Assembly (NCBI RefSeq): GCF_032191465.1
Contig: NZ_JAQOUE010000001.1
Span: forward strand, 3,294,141-3,358,140
From: Candidatus Nitronereus thalassa
GTDB lineage: Bacteria > Nitrospirota > Nitrospiria > Nitrospirales > UBA8639
Direction of reading: 5' to 3'
Length of the DNA stretch: 64,000 nucleotides
Shown: positions 8,331 to 17,690 of the stretch, piece after piece
Numbering within the stretch: position 1 is the first letter of the stretch
Layout: the number at the start of each line of letters is the position of its first letter
The notes under the pieces: generated by a model
The model's input: only the letters and a program-made list of their open reading frames with translations
Told to the model about the DNA's origin: nothing
Database searches by the model: none
Made by a program: the position numbers and the translations under genes

Positions 8331-10043
8331 ATGGCGCAAAGAGATTTAGAGTGGTGCTCATCAAAGATGGGGAGGCTTGCTTTGTTCCTACGTCGTCTGC
8401 CGAAAATGATCTTGATTGGTGTGCTGTTGGTGAGTCTGCCATCTTGTGTGGCCCAACAAGCCGATCTTGTGCGCTTTCAGCAAGAGTTTGAAACCAAGAT
8501 TGCCAAACTTGATCAGGAGAAAAAAGCCCTAGCTTCCACCCTGGCTCAAGCCAACCAATCGATTAAAGAATCCCAGGCCGTCTTGGCTCAACAAAAATCA
8601 GAAGTGTCGGAATTGGTCAAGGCGCGTGCGCAAATCAATAGTGACTTGCGAAGCCTTCGGGAGGAAAACCTTCCAAAGTTAAGCGGCGAATTAGAATCAG
8701 AATCCCATCGACTGCAACGCCTGGAGAAAAAAGTTGATGACCTGGTCCAGTTGGAGAAGAATCTCAGGGCGGAATTGGAAAAAAGTAATAAGGCCCGTGC
8801 TGCAGAAATCGTGACGCTTCGCGACAATGTCCAAAAAGAGTTTGATCGTCAGGGTAAAACCATGAGTGAGCAGATGGCTGGATTCAGAACTTCGCTAGTA
8901 GAGTTCAAGGAGGCTCTGGCTGGGATTGACACGCGTTTGGTTGCCGAACAGGCGAGGGCAACAGCTGCCGAGACCAAAATGAAAAATGAGGTAGAGGCAC
9001 AGCAAACCGCATTACAAGAGAAGTTGGATTCGGATACTCAAACCCTCAAACAATATTTGGAGACCGATGTCAAAACCAGCATTGGTTCGGTGGCGAAAAC
9101 ACTTAAAGAGGTCAATGCGGATTTAGGCAAGCAAGTCGATGCGCAAGCGGCCGAACTTAAGGCCCAATCGGCATTACTATCGAACTTGAACACCAAAGTG
9201 GGGACGGAATTGGCTGCGCTCAAGGAGCAAAATGAAGGGGCCAAACAGAATCTTGCAAGTTTGACTCAGTCCATGACCCAGTTTCGAAATGGGTTGGATG
9301 CCGTGAGCGCACAATTAGGATCGAAGGTGGATGAGCATGGCCAGACCCTGGAGCAATCGGGAAGCCGATTAAAGCAAATTGAGGAGCAGTACGCGTCTCT
9401 CTCCAAAAAGTTTGATGCCGAGACCCAAGGTCTAAAGGCTGATTTAAAGCAGGCACGCACGCAGGTGGTTTCGCAAGATAAACATATCCAGGATTTAAAT
9501 CAGTCCGTGGTCTCTATGCGCGAAGTGTTGGATTCCATGGCAGGCATGCTTGGGAAGCGGAGTGATGAGCAACTGCAACAAATGGGAAAATTGGCTGCGC
9601 AATTAGAGCAGGTCCAAAAGGCCAAATCCCAAAATGCTTCTCAACAGGATGCGAATCTTCAAGCGCTCTCTTCCCACGTCAATGAGGTGACCGCAAGCGT
9701 ACAATCCGTGGTGACTGCGCTAGATCATCTCAAGTCGTCCCTCTCATCTCGGCTCGATGCTCAGGCAGCCCAACTAGCGGAGCAAGAGCGACGGATCACG
9801 GAAACCGCAAACAACTCGTCCTCTTTACAGGGGGTCAATCAAGAGTTGCAAGCGAATGTGGAACACCTGAACCAATTAACCTCAAGCCTCGCCCAACTCA
9901 AGGAAGTCGTCAATACTATTGGGACCAAGCTTGGGAAAAAAGTCGATGAACATGAAAACCAAATTGCTGGGTTGTCTCAGCGTGTTCAACAATTGCAGTC
10001 TTCTAAAAAGAGCGCAGCCTCCAAATCGTCTGCTCCCAAATAA
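8331..10043 (+). CDS. long coiled-coil lipoprotein at the pal position
   Basis: This 570 aa protein has a lipoprotein signal (MILIGVLLVSLPSC, Cys near residue 39) followed by about 520 residues of heptad-rich Gln/Lys/Glu/Leu/Ala sequence predicted to be coiled coil. The tail is Lys/Ser/Ala-rich. Short motifs recur, for example LGSKVDEHGQTLEQ, LGKKVDEHENQIAGL and LGKRSDEQLQQM. No OmpA/Pal peptidoglycan-binding domain is visible. It sits between tolB and the cpoB-like gene, where pal is normally found. ATG 8331 is chosen over the in-frame GTG 8310 because AGGGGGGCGG lies before it. I do not recognise a family; a structural periplasmic tether is a guess. Confidence 0.8.
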   Translation: MAQRDLEWCSSKMGRLALFLRRLPKMILIGVLLVSLPSCVAQQADLVRFQQEFETKIAKLDQEKKALASTLAQANQSIKESQAVLAQQKSEVSELVKARAQINSDLRSLREENLPKLSGELESESHRLQRLEKKVDDLVQLEKNLRAELEKSNKARAAEIVTLRDNVQKEFDRQGKTMSEQMAGFRTSLVEFKEALAGIDTRLVAEQARATAAETKMKNEVEAQQTALQEKLDSDTQTLKQYLETDVKTSIGSVAKTLKEVNADLGKQVDAQAAELKAQSALLSNLNTKVGTELAALKEQNEGAKQNLASLTQSMTQFRNGLDAVSAQLGSKVDEHGQTLEQSGSRLKQIEEQYASLSKKFDAETQGLKADLKQARTQVVSQDKHIQDLNQSVVSMREVLDSMAGMLGKRSDEQLQQMGKLAAQLEQVQKAKSQNASQQDANLQALSSHVNEVTASVQSVVTALDHLKSSLSSRLDAQAAQLAEQERRITETANNSSSLQGVNQELQANVEHLNQLTSSLAQLKEVVNTIGTKLGKKVDEHENQIAGLSQRVQQLQSSKKSAASKSSAPK

Positions 10044-10075
10044 CCCAAGCACCGTGCATATAGCTAATTGATCTG

Positions 10076-10585
10076 ATGAATGCCATGGTCATGAAAATAT
10101 TATGTATATCTCTGATTATGGCGACTTATAGCCTCAATATAGGGTTTGCTGCGGACCGGTCAGATTTCGAGCATCAATCTTCCAACGGAACCTCCGAGAC
10201 TAAGCGATTAATCAAACCGAGCCAGGCGTTTCATTTTGCCTATCAGGATTATTTGAAAGGACACTTTGGCTTGGCATTGTCCCAGTTTCAGAATTTTATT
10301 GCCGATTACCCGGAGAGTTCCATGGTCCCCAAAGCCTATTTTTATTTGGGGGAGTGTTATGAACAGGAGGGCAATCTGAAAGAAGCGGCTCGCGCATTGA
10401 CGACTCTTATTGAACAGTATGAAATGAGTCGACAGGTGCCTGCGGCCTTATTCAAATTAGGAAAAGTCATGGTGAAAGCCCGGAAGCCTCAAAAGGCCAA
10501 AGCCTACTGGATTAAGTTGATTAAAGACTTTCGGGGGACACCTGAAGCCAAATTAGCCTCACGAGATCTTAATCGGATTCCCTAG
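10076..10585 (+). CDS. cpoB: Tol-system TPR protein, CpoB/YbgF-like
   Basis: This 169 aa secreted protein has a signal peptide at about residues 1-25 (ILCISLIMATYSLNIGFAA) and three TPR units at about 55-165: AFHFAYQDYLKGHFGLALSQF, then SMVPKAYFYLGECYEQEGNL, then VPAALFKLGKVMVKARKPQK (each quoted in part). The pattern ADYPESSMVPKAYFYLGECY is typical of YbgF/CpoB C-terminal TPRs. It lacks the N-terminal coiled-coil trimerisation part of E. coli CpoB. The preceding long coiled-coil lipoprotein could supply an equivalent, which is inference. It closes the tol cluster. Confidence 0.8.
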   Translation: MNAMVMKILCISLIMATYSLNIGFAADRSDFEHQSSNGTSETKRLIKPSQAFHFAYQDYLKGHFGLALSQFQNFIADYPESSMVPKAYFYLGECYEQEGNLKEAARALTTLIEQYEMSRQVPAALFKLGKVMVKARKPQKAKAYWIKLIKDFRGTPEAKLASRDLNRIP

Positions 10586-10656
10586 CGACCTTTTCAAACA
10601 GCCTCGTCTTTGATTACGATACGCCGTTTAAGCATGACCACCTTATTAGGATTTCC

Positions 10657-12486
10657 ATGACAAGGTCTCCTGACACCAAAATCCGCGTGTTGCCTGATTC
10701 CGTCTCCTGCCAGATTGCGGCCGGAGAAATTGTGGATCGTCCGGCGTCCGTGGTGAAAGAACTCCTGGACAATAGTTTGGATGCTGGGAGCTCCATGATT
10801 GCAATAGATGTGGTTGAAGGTGGCAAGCGGCTGATTCGTGTCACGGACAATGGCGAAGGGATGACTCGGGCCGATGCGCAAATGGCCTGTCAACGATTTG
10901 CCACCAGTAAGCTTTCCAATGTGTCGGATTTATTGAACATTGCAACCTATGGGTTTCGAGGAGAAGCGTTACCAAGCATTGCATCAGTATCGAAGTTCAG
11001 TTTGTTGACTGGAAAACGCGGGGAGTCAGTGGGCACACAGCTAATTGCCGATGGTGGTCCCGTATCTTCCATGAAAGAGCAGGCATGTCCGCCTGGTACC
11101 CGAATTGACGTTGCAGAGTTATTCTACAATACCCCAGGACGTCAAAAGTTTTTGAAATCCACGCCCACGGAATTTTCACACATTTGCCATGTGGTCCAAC
11201 AGGCCGCCTTGGCGTCTCCTGGAACCCAATTTCGTTTGACCCATAACGACAATGTGGTATTCGATTTTCCCGCCGTGGATTCCCTGCAAGATCGCCTGCT
11301 CCAATTGTATGGAACCAGGGTGATGGATCAGATGCTACCTCTTGATTTTGAACGTGGTGGACTCAAAGTTGAGGGGGTAACGATTAACCCCTATCACGCA
11401 CGAACAAGTCGCTCCCCCCAAGAAATGTTTGTGAATGGACGGGTGATAAAAAATACGACCATCTCGCACGCGATTTATGAAGCCTATGGGTCGTTTCTCC
11501 CAAAGGGGCGACACCCGGTGTTTGCGTTATTTTTAACAATCGATCCTGCCGTGGTGGATGTGAATGTCCATCCTGCCAAACGCGAAGTGAAATTCTCTGC
11601 ACCTGATATGGTGCATCGAGTCGTAAAAGAAGCCGTGAGACGTCCCCTCCAACGAAAATCAGCGATGCAGCCAGTGGATGATCTGGAAGGGTACCGGAGG
11701 GGGCAGCCCTCAAACCCAAGGGCATATGGGGATCAACAACACTTTGAGCAGGATGTTCTGAGGATGAATCCTAGTGAATTCGTTCGGGCGAATACTGAAA
11801 CAGGCACTTCATCGGCTACACCTGAGGACAGGGTGACACTGTTTTCCCATGAAACTCTTCAATCCGATCATATTGGTGAGGCGAAGGCATCGTATTTACT
11901 CGAACCTGATTTCACGGTTCGGGTGTTAGGTCAAATAAGCCATACCTACATTGTGGCTCAAGTGGGGGAAGAATTTCATGTGGTGGATCAGCATACGGTG
12001 CATGAACGCGTGTTGTTTGAGCGTTTATGGCGAAGTTGGGTGGAAAAAACCGTGCAATCACAATCACTGTTGATTCCCGAGCCAATTGAACTCCAACCGC
12101 ATACTGCCGCACTCCTGCAATCGGCCCTACCGGAGCTCTCAAGTTTGGGTTTAGAAATGGAACCCTTCGGGGAAACGACTTTTGTTATTCGGTCAGTCTC
12201 GGCCTTGCTTGGACCCATGGATTATGCCGCATTGGTCCAAGATCTAGTCGAGGATCTGACTGAATGGAAATCCCTGGATTCCATCGAAAAACGTGTTCGT
12301 CCCATTTTGGCATCCATGGCTTGCCAAGGTGCGGTCCAAGCAGGTCGTGCGATGGCTGAACCGGAAATGAAACTCGTGTTGGAGGATTGGGTGCAAGAAG
12401 GTTTTCCCATGACTTGTCCCCATGGGAGGAGGGTCACAATGCGATTTTCCATGGACGAGCTTCACAAAATTTTCCGTCGAATTTAG
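10657..12486 (+). CDS. mutL: DNA mismatch repair protein MutL
   Basis: This 609 aa protein has a GHKL ATPase N-terminus with IAAGEIVDRPASVVKELL and LDNSLDAGS near residues 20-45. Then come DNGEGM, FATSKL, TYGFRGEALPSIASV and the transducer motif FYNTPGRQKF. The C-terminal dimerisation domain keeps a DQHTVHERVLFE sequence near 442-453, matching the DQHA(X)2E(X)4E endonuclease metal site with Ala replaced by Thr. It also has ACQGAVQAGRAM and CPHGRR near 586. It is therefore probably the nicking-endonuclease type of MutL used by bacteria without MutH. AGGA precedes the ATG, and miaA follows after four bases. Confidence 0.96.
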   Translation: MTRSPDTKIRVLPDSVSCQIAAGEIVDRPASVVKELLDNSLDAGSSMIAIDVVEGGKRLIRVTDNGEGMTRADAQMACQRFATSKLSNVSDLLNIATYGFRGEALPSIASVSKFSLLTGKRGESVGTQLIADGGPVSSMKEQACPPGTRIDVAELFYNTPGRQKFLKSTPTEFSHICHVVQQAALASPGTQFRLTHNDNVVFDFPAVDSLQDRLLQLYGTRVMDQMLPLDFERGGLKVEGVTINPYHARTSRSPQEMFVNGRVIKNTTISHAIYEAYGSFLPKGRHPVFALFLTIDPAVVDVNVHPAKREVKFSAPDMVHRVVKEAVRRPLQRKSAMQPVDDLEGYRRGQPSNPRAYGDQQHFEQDVLRMNPSEFVRANTETGTSSATPEDRVTLFSHETLQSDHIGEAKASYLLEPDFTVRVLGQISHTYIVAQVGEEFHVVDQHTVHERVLFERLWRSWVEKTVQSQSLLIPEPIELQPHTAALLQSALPELSSLGLEMEPFGETTFVIRSVSALLGPMDYAALVQDLVEDLTEWKSLDSIEKRVRPILASMACQGAVQAGRAMAEPEMKLVLEDWVQEGFPMTCPHGRRVTMRFSMDELHKIFRRI

Positions 12487-12490
12487 AACA

Positions 12491-13525
12491 ATGTCGATTC
12501 CTTCAAAGGCCAAAACCGCTGTGTTGTCCACGAATACCTCCTTGCTTCCCGTGATCGTGCTTGTTGGACCTACTGCTATTGGAAAAAGCCGTGTGGCAAT
12601 TGAAATGGCGAAGGCCTTGGGTACGGAAGTGCTCACGGCTGACTCAACCCAAGTTTATCGGGGCATGGATATCGGAACGGATAAACCGTCTTTCGACGAG
12701 CGCGAAGACGTGCCTCATCGCCTCATCGATCTTGTGAACCCCGATGAGCCGTTCAATGCCGGGGAATATCGATACCATGCCGTGACGGAAATTGAACGTC
12801 TTCATCGAGAAGGCCGGATCCCTCTGGTGGTTGGTGGTACAGGGTTATACATTCGGGCCTTGCTGCGAGGACTTTGGCCTGGTCCTCCGGTAGATTGGAC
12901 ATTACGTCGGGCGTTAGAGCGAGAAGCAGAAGACCGGGGATTGTCCGCACTCTATCAGGAACTCGGACAGGTTGATCCCGAGCGGGCCCAGAAGGTGCAT
13001 CCTAATGATGCCGTCAAAGTGCTTCGTGCTTTAGAAATCTTTCGCCAAACTGGGGTGCCAGCTAGTCAGGCGCATGACCAGCACGGGTTTCAGGATCGGC
13101 CCTTTCACGCGTTAATGCTCGGCTTGACCATGGATCGGGAGGCCTTGTACCGACGAATCGAAGAACGAGTCCATGTGGAGATTGAAAAAGGTTTGGTGGA
13201 AGAAACACGCCGACTGTTGGCTCAGGGCTATTCCCGTAATCTGACATCTATGAAAAGTCTGGGGTATCGACAAATGGCAGGATTTCTTGAAGGGGACTAT
13301 GACTATAATGAGGCGGTTCGTCTCCTGAAGCGGGATACACGCCATTTTGCGAAACGCCAAATGACGTGGTTTCGCAAAGAGCCGGAAGTGCAGTGGGTGT
13401 CAGTGTTGCCTGATGAATCTATCTCCAACATCACGGCTCGAATAATGACACACGTGCATCGGTTTATGACACAAGTGCGAAAAGAGACGAAACAAAATAT
13501 CTTGATACCGATCAATGCTAGGTAG
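12491..13525 (+). CDS. miaA: tRNA dimethylallyltransferase MiaA
   Basis: This 344 aa enzyme transfers the dimethylallyl group from DMAPP to A37 of tRNAs that read UNN codons. Visible motifs are the P-loop VGPTAIGKS (about residues 22-30), the substrate motif ADSTQVYRGMDIGTDKP, PHRLIDLVNPDEPFNAGEY, VVGGTGLYIRALLRG, and RHFAKRQMTWFRKEPEVQW near the C-terminus. The frame opens at 12422 inside mutL. The ATG at 12491, four bases after the mutL stop, is the natural start and suggests co-translation with mutL. Confidence 0.95.
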   Translation: MSIPSKAKTAVLSTNTSLLPVIVLVGPTAIGKSRVAIEMAKALGTEVLTADSTQVYRGMDIGTDKPSFDEREDVPHRLIDLVNPDEPFNAGEYRYHAVTEIERLHREGRIPLVVGGTGLYIRALLRGLWPGPPVDWTLRRALEREAEDRGLSALYQELGQVDPERAQKVHPNDAVKVLRALEIFRQTGVPASQAHDQHGFQDRPFHALMLGLTMDREALYRRIEERVHVEIEKGLVEETRRLLAQGYSRNLTSMKSLGYRQMAGFLEGDYDYNEAVRLLKRDTRHFAKRQMTWFRKEPEVQWVSVLPDESISNITARIMTHVHRFMTQVRKETKQNILIPINAR

Positions 13526-13540
13526 GAAAAGAAGGGGGAT

Positions 13541-14431
13541 ATGGCTGTAAAACCTCGAGCGGATATTGCCGTGATTGGCGGGAGTGGGTTGTATGAAATG
13601 GAAGGCCTGACTCGGGTGCGTGAAGTGCGAGTGGCTACACCGTTTGGCAAGCCTTCGGATGTTCTGGTAATTGGAACGTTGGCTGGTCAGCAGGTCGCCT
13701 TTTTATCGCGTCATGGCCGAAGGCATCGTATAAGCCCGTCCTTGATTAATTACCGGGCTAATATCTATGCCCTAAAATCTCTTGGAGTGAAAAGAATTTT
13801 TTCCGTAAGTGCAGTAGGCAGCATGAAGGAACATATTGAACCTGGGCATCTGGTGTTGCCGGATCAATTCATTGATCGAACGACTCAACGTGCGGGAACT
13901 TTTTTCGATCAGGGCCTCGTGGCCCATGTGGCGTTTTCCGAACCTATCTGTGGTGAGCTTGCGGGGATTGTTCACCGTGCCGCCCAAGAGGTGGGCGCGA
14001 TCACCCATGCCGGTGGCACCTACGTGTGTATCGAAGGGCCGCAATTTTCGACAAAGGCGGAATCGAACCTATATCGACAATGGGGCGTGGATGTGATTGG
14101 CATGACCAATATTCCTGAGGCGAAGCTCGCCAGAGAAGCGGAGATGTGCTATGCCACTCTGGCCTTGGCAACAGATTATGATTGTTGGCATGAAACCGAA
14201 GAGTCGGTCACGGTGGAAGCCATTTTAAGCATCATGCATGCCAATGTGGTCCAAGCCAAAAAAGTTATTTTGAAAGCCCTCCAGTATACCGGCAACCCAC
14301 GAACATGTTTCTGTGGAATCGCATTGCAGCAGGCAATTGTGACTGCGCCGGAAGCCATTTCAGCGTCAGACAGGCGGCGCTATCAATTATTTTTACCACC
14401 TCAACTGAAGAAGAAACCTAAAAGGAGTTGA
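13541..14431 (+). CDS. mtnP: S-methyl-5'-thioadenosine phosphorylase
   Basis: This 296 aa enzyme splits methylthioadenosine into adenine and methylthioribose-1-phosphate in methionine salvage. It has the PNP/MTAP family features IGGSGLYEMEG near residue 8, the phosphate-site FLSRHGRRHRISPSLINYRA, and YVCIEGPQFSTKAES. It also has GMTNIPEAKLAREAEMCYA; the MTNIPEA form with later ATDYDCW is typical of MTA phosphorylases rather than guanosine-type enzymes. A strong GGGGGAT ribosome site precedes the ATG. It follows miaA closely and is followed after four bases by a PfkB kinase. Confidence 0.93.
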   Translation: MAVKPRADIAVIGGSGLYEMEGLTRVREVRVATPFGKPSDVLVIGTLAGQQVAFLSRHGRRHRISPSLINYRANIYALKSLGVKRIFSVSAVGSMKEHIEPGHLVLPDQFIDRTTQRAGTFFDQGLVAHVAFSEPICGELAGIVHRAAQEVGAITHAGGTYVCIEGPQFSTKAESNLYRQWGVDVIGMTNIPEAKLAREAEMCYATLALATDYDCWHETEESVTVEAILSIMHANVVQAKKVILKALQYTGNPRTCFCGIALQQAIVTAPEAISASDRRRYQLFLPPQLKKKPKRS

Positions 14432-14435
14432 TGAC

Positions 14436-15350
14436 ATGGGAAAATTGTTAGTGGTGGGGTCCGTGGCCTTTGATACGGTCAAGACTCCGTTTGGTGAAGT
14501 CGAGGATGTCTTGGGAGGATCGGCCACGTATTTCTCAACGGCTGCCAGTTTCTTTACGGAGGTCGATTTGATTGCGGTCGTTGGGGAAGACTTTCCAGAA
14601 CAGCATATTGAATTTTTAAAGGGGCGGGGCATTGATATCTCCGGACTTGAACGTCGAAGCGGAAAGACATTTCGATGGAAAGGTGAATATTCCTACCAAC
14701 TCAATGAAGCGCAGACCCTGGATACTCAACTCAATGTGCTTGAAACATTTCGTCCTAAAATTCCCGATCATTATCGGAACCCGGATTTGTTGTTCTTGGG
14801 GAATATCGACCCCGAACTGCAACTCGATGTCTTAAATCAAGTCAAGCGTCCAAAGCTCGTGGCCTGCGATACCATGAATTTTTGGATCGGCGGGAAGCGT
14901 GAGGCATTATGGAAAGTGCTGGAAAAGGTCGATGTGTTGGTCATCAATGATGGGGAAGCCCGAGAACTCGGGCAAGATTCAAATTTAGTCAAGGTTGCGC
15001 AGGAGACGCTTGCCCGCGGGCCGAAACATTTGATCATCAAGCGGGGCGAATATGGCGTCCTGATGTTTAACGAGAAACATACCTTTGGGGCCCCAGCCTT
15101 CCCATTAGAAATGGTGAAAGATCCTACTGGCGCCGGGGACACGTTTGCCGGAGGGTTTATGGGACATCTGGCCGCCACCGGAGATTTCTCGGATGCGGGA
15201 TTGCGGCGGGCGATTGTCTTTGGGTCTGTCATGGCGTCCTTTAATGTCGAAGCCTTTAGTCTTGACCGTTTGCGCGACCTAGACTATAAGGAGGTAGAAA
15301 CCCGCTTTCGAGAGTTTAAACGACTCACGCATTTCGAGGACCTGTCATAA
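14436..15350 (+). CDS. PfkB-family sugar/nucleoside kinase
   Basis: This 304 aa ribokinase-fold kinase has an N-terminal GGSATYFSTAASFFTEVDLIAVVGEDFPE (quoted in part, GGSATYFSTAASF), a central VLVINDGEARELGQ, and the C-terminal PfkB signature DPTGAGDTFAGGFMGHL with the catalytic Asp. The substrate cannot be read from sequence. The tight link to mtnP (AAGGAG site, four-base gap) suggests a role in nucleoside or methylthioribose salvage, for example adenosine-type kinase activity, but this is inference. Confidence 0.9.
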   Translation: MGKLLVVGSVAFDTVKTPFGEVEDVLGGSATYFSTAASFFTEVDLIAVVGEDFPEQHIEFLKGRGIDISGLERRSGKTFRWKGEYSYQLNEAQTLDTQLNVLETFRPKIPDHYRNPDLLFLGNIDPELQLDVLNQVKRPKLVACDTMNFWIGGKREALWKVLEKVDVLVINDGEARELGQDSNLVKVAQETLARGPKHLIIKRGEYGVLMFNEKHTFGAPAFPLEMVKDPTGAGDTFAGGFMGHLAATGDFSDAGLRRAIVFGSVMASFNVEAFSLDRLRDLDYKEVETRFREFKRLTHFEDLS

Positions 15351-15498
15351 GAATGGCCCTGGGTTTGGGCTTCTTCTCATACATTTACATCACACGGAAT
15401 TGGTTATGATGATCAAGAGAGGTGAAACCTGCATGCGCGATCCTCAGGGTTTTCTCTTAATGCCGTCTTCGTGTGGTCAAGATCGTCGAGGCTGACCT

Positions 15499-16455
15499 AT
15501 GGATTCATTGGGAACATTTTTTCGAGAAGCGCGGGAAGCTCAAGGCTTATCCCTGCAGGATGTGGGTGCCTCGACCAGAATCCAGGAATTTTATTTAAAC
15601 GCGTTGGAAGAAGAACAATTTGACTCCCTTCCTCAGAAAGTCTTTACCAAAGGGTTTGTCCGGACCTATGCGAAAACTCTAGGGTTGGATGAAGAAGAAG
15701 CTGTACGGCGATTTACAATCTCCGCCGGATCGTATTACCAAAAGGAAGAGGAAGAACAGCAGCAAGTCATCCAACGGGAAGAAGAGAATCGGAAAGGCAA
15801 GGCCAATAGAAATGCAGTGATCATTCTTACAGGGGTGGTACTTATTGGATTGATTTTTATATTGCCTAGAGAACAGTCGTCCCCCCCGCCTCGGCCATCT
15901 AGTGCTCCGCCAAAGGTATCTCAAGAGTCCCCGACGAAATCCAACATGCCCTCTGTGGGTGTTGGAGAGGAGGCAACGGTTACTTCGGAAACTAGTCAGG
16001 AAATCGAAGGCGGGACATCAGTGACTGCAGTGTCTCCACCGATGAACCAAAAACCATCCTCTCCCTCTCCCAAGAAACCGCCCGAATCCTCTACGCCTGC
16101 GACGTCACAAGCCCCTGACGCAGGACAAGCTGTGCAAGAAACACCTAATGGCCAACCTGCTGCTCCTGTGAAGGTGATGAGTGCTCCGTTCGAGCCTGGT
16201 CAGGGTGAACAGGATGGGCCTCTCATGTTGGAGTTGGAAGCCTTGGAAATTACATGGGTCGTGGTTCGTTCTGATGACCGAGAGCCACATGAGGCTTTGT
16301 TGCAACCGGGCGAGCGTGCCCTTTGGCGGGCACATGAGCGATTTTTTTTGACGCTAGGGAATGCGGGTGGCGTGAAAGTGAAACTCAATGGAATACCCAA
16401 AGGGCCCTTCGGGAAGCATGGATCAGTGATACGTGACCTTGAAATCAAACCTTAA
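15499..16455 (+). CDS. rodZ: RodZ-like membrane protein: HTH, transmembrane segment, DUF4115
   Basis: This 318 aa protein has a Cro/C1-like HTH_25 domain at residues 1-75 (LGTFFREAREAQGLSLQDV, ALEEEQFDSLPQKVFTKGFV). A Lys/Glu-rich stretch follows, then one membrane helix near 105-123 (AVIILTGVVLIGLIFILP) and a Pro/Ser-rich periplasmic linker. A beta-rich DUF4115 domain occupies about 245-318 (LEALEITWVVVRSDDREPHE, LQPGERALWRAHERFFLTLG). This is the layout of RodZ, which links MreB filaments to cell-wall synthesis. Whether this protein binds MreB is not shown by sequence. Confidence 0.88.
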   Translation: MDSLGTFFREAREAQGLSLQDVGASTRIQEFYLNALEEEQFDSLPQKVFTKGFVRTYAKTLGLDEEEAVRRFTISAGSYYQKEEEEQQQVIQREEENRKGKANRNAVIILTGVVLIGLIFILPREQSSPPPRPSSAPPKVSQESPTKSNMPSVGVGEEATVTSETSQEIEGGTSVTAVSPPMNQKPSSPSPKKPPESSTPATSQAPDAGQAVQETPNGQPAAPVKVMSAPFEPGQGEQDGPLMLELEALEITWVVVRSDDREPHEALLQPGERALWRAHERFFLTLGNAGGVKVKLNGIPKGPFGKHGSVIRDLEIKP

Positions 16456-16508
16456 GTGAAATTATCTCCTCCCATTCATCTCTCGACTTTATAAATCACC
16501 ATCTTCCC

Positions 16509-16934
16509 ATGTCAGAAAATTTTTTGGACATTCCCCCCTTAATTAAAGCGGCTGAGGCAGCATTTCAACATGCGGTCGCTCCTTCATCAGGCTTTCGAGT
16601 TGGCGCAGCATTACAAACACAAGAAGGGCCATTGTTTACGGGATGTAACATCGAAAGCCCAGTGTATCTTGGTATTTGCGCAGAACGCGTGGCGTTATTT
16701 AAAGCCTTGTCTGAGGGATATCGAAAATTTTTGGCCTTGGCCATTGTCTGTGAAGAAGGCGTACCCTGTCCGCCCTGTGGCACCTGCCGGCAACTCCTTT
16801 GGGAATTCTCTCCAGGTTTGCACATTGTGCTTGACAACAAGTTTGGCGAAACACAAATACGTATAATTGAGCACTTGTTGCCTGATGTATTCGAACGTGG
16901 AGGAAGAAAGCCATTTAAAAACAAAGAGTTGTAG
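16509..16934 (+). CDS. cdd: cytidine deaminase
   Basis: This 141 aa homotetramer-type cytidine deaminase converts (deoxy)cytidine to (deoxy)uridine. The zinc site is complete: GICAERVALFKAL supplies Cys and the proton-shuttling Glu, and CPPCGTCRQLLWEF supplies the two other Cys ligands. SGFRVGAALQT and FTGCNIESPVYLGIC form the substrate site. The length matches the small Cdd class. Confidence 0.93.
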   Translation: MSENFLDIPPLIKAAEAAFQHAVAPSSGFRVGAALQTQEGPLFTGCNIESPVYLGICAERVALFKALSEGYRKFLALAIVCEEGVPCPPCGTCRQLLWEFSPGLHIVLDNKFGETQIRIIEHLLPDVFERGGRKPFKNKEL

Positions 16935-16958
16935 TGAAATTAGGTTGGAGTTCCTTTC

Positions 16959-16988
16959 TTGACATTTTTAAAAAGTCGTTGATATATT
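16959..16988 (+). promoter_or_regulatory. sigma-70-type promoter of the first cytochrome gene
   Basis: TTGACA (16959-16964), an 18-base spacer and TATATT (16983-16988, five of six consensus matches) lie about 130 bases before the cytochrome start at 17119. The implied 5' leader is long. Confidence 0.6.
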
Positions 16989-17118
16989 CGACGGGTTTTC
17001 TCCCTTTTATAAAGAGAAAATTTGGAATAATTGATAATGAAAAGGTGTGCTTTCTGTGGCCTTAGCAAGTCGCAATGATTGCTCTTTGTTCACGGTCTTA
17101 TAATCAAAGGAGGATTGC

Positions 17119-17577
17119 ATGAAGAAGTTTTTAATGGTGTGTAGTTTGTTAACCGCTGTTGCCTTTGCGGGTAGCGGTGTGGCGTTTGCCGGTCCTGAAA
17201 AAGATCCAATGAAGCCCCGCGTGCCAAAATCTGACCGAGGCACGGCAAAAAAGATGAAGTCTCCATTTGGTAAATTGGAAGATGCTCCTGCGGATATTGT
17301 TGCTGAAGGCAAAAAGATTTTCGAAGGCAAGGGTACCTGTGTGAATTGCCATGGAAAAGATGGTGATGGGCAAGGTCCTGCTGGTAAAGTGCTAAATCCA
17401 GGTCCTCGCGATTTCACGAACTGCAAATTCCACAAGAGACGGAAAGATGGTGAATTGTTCTGGATCGTGAAGAATGGCAGTCCTGGTACTGGTATGGTGT
17501 CCATGATTCCAGCCACGATTACTGAAGAAGACGGTTGGAAGGTTCTTGCGTACGAGCGGAGCTTCTGTAAGAAATAA
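17119..17577 (+). CDS. small periplasmic monohaem c-type cytochrome (copy 1)
   Basis: This 152 aa exported cytochrome has a signal peptide at about residues 1-26 (FLMVCSLLTAVAFAGSGVAF), one haem-binding CVNCH near 74-78, and a possible axial Met in GSPGTGMVSMIP. It also has two extra cysteines (TNCKFHKRRK and the terminal SFCKK). A perfect AAAGGAGG site precedes the ATG. It is closely related to the next gene, sharing the DFTNC, DGELFWI, KNGSPGTGM and LAYERSFC segments. The role is periplasmic electron transfer; the partner is unknown. Confidence 0.93.
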   Translation: MKKFLMVCSLLTAVAFAGSGVAFAGPEKDPMKPRVPKSDRGTAKKMKSPFGKLEDAPADIVAEGKKIFEGKGTCVNCHGKDGDGQGPAGKVLNPGPRDFTNCKFHKRRKDGELFWIVKNGSPGTGMVSMIPATITEEDGWKVLAYERSFCKK

Positions 17578-17621
17578 GTGTGTGTCCACATGTTTCCTCC
17601 TTGGAAACGTGAAGTCGTTAT

Positions 17622-17656
17622 AGCCCCGTTTAGGCCAAGCCTAAACGGGGCTTTTT
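17622..17656 (+). terminator. strong rho-independent terminator between the two cytochrome genes
   Basis: A perfect 14-base-pair stem (AGCCCCGTTTAGGC at 17622-17635 with GCCTAAACGGGGCT at 17639-17652) encloses a CAA loop and runs into five Ts. It lies between the two tandem cytochrome genes, only 35 bases before the second start. Confidence 0.9.
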
Positions 17657-17690
17657 ACTCTGCGTGGTTTGAAAAGAGGCCATACGGACA

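Noticed and set aside
8588..9460. Minus-strand frames opposite the coiled-coil lipoprotein
   Set aside because: They are short, Ser/Arg-rich mirror frames of a Lys/Glu/Ala/Gln-rich gene.
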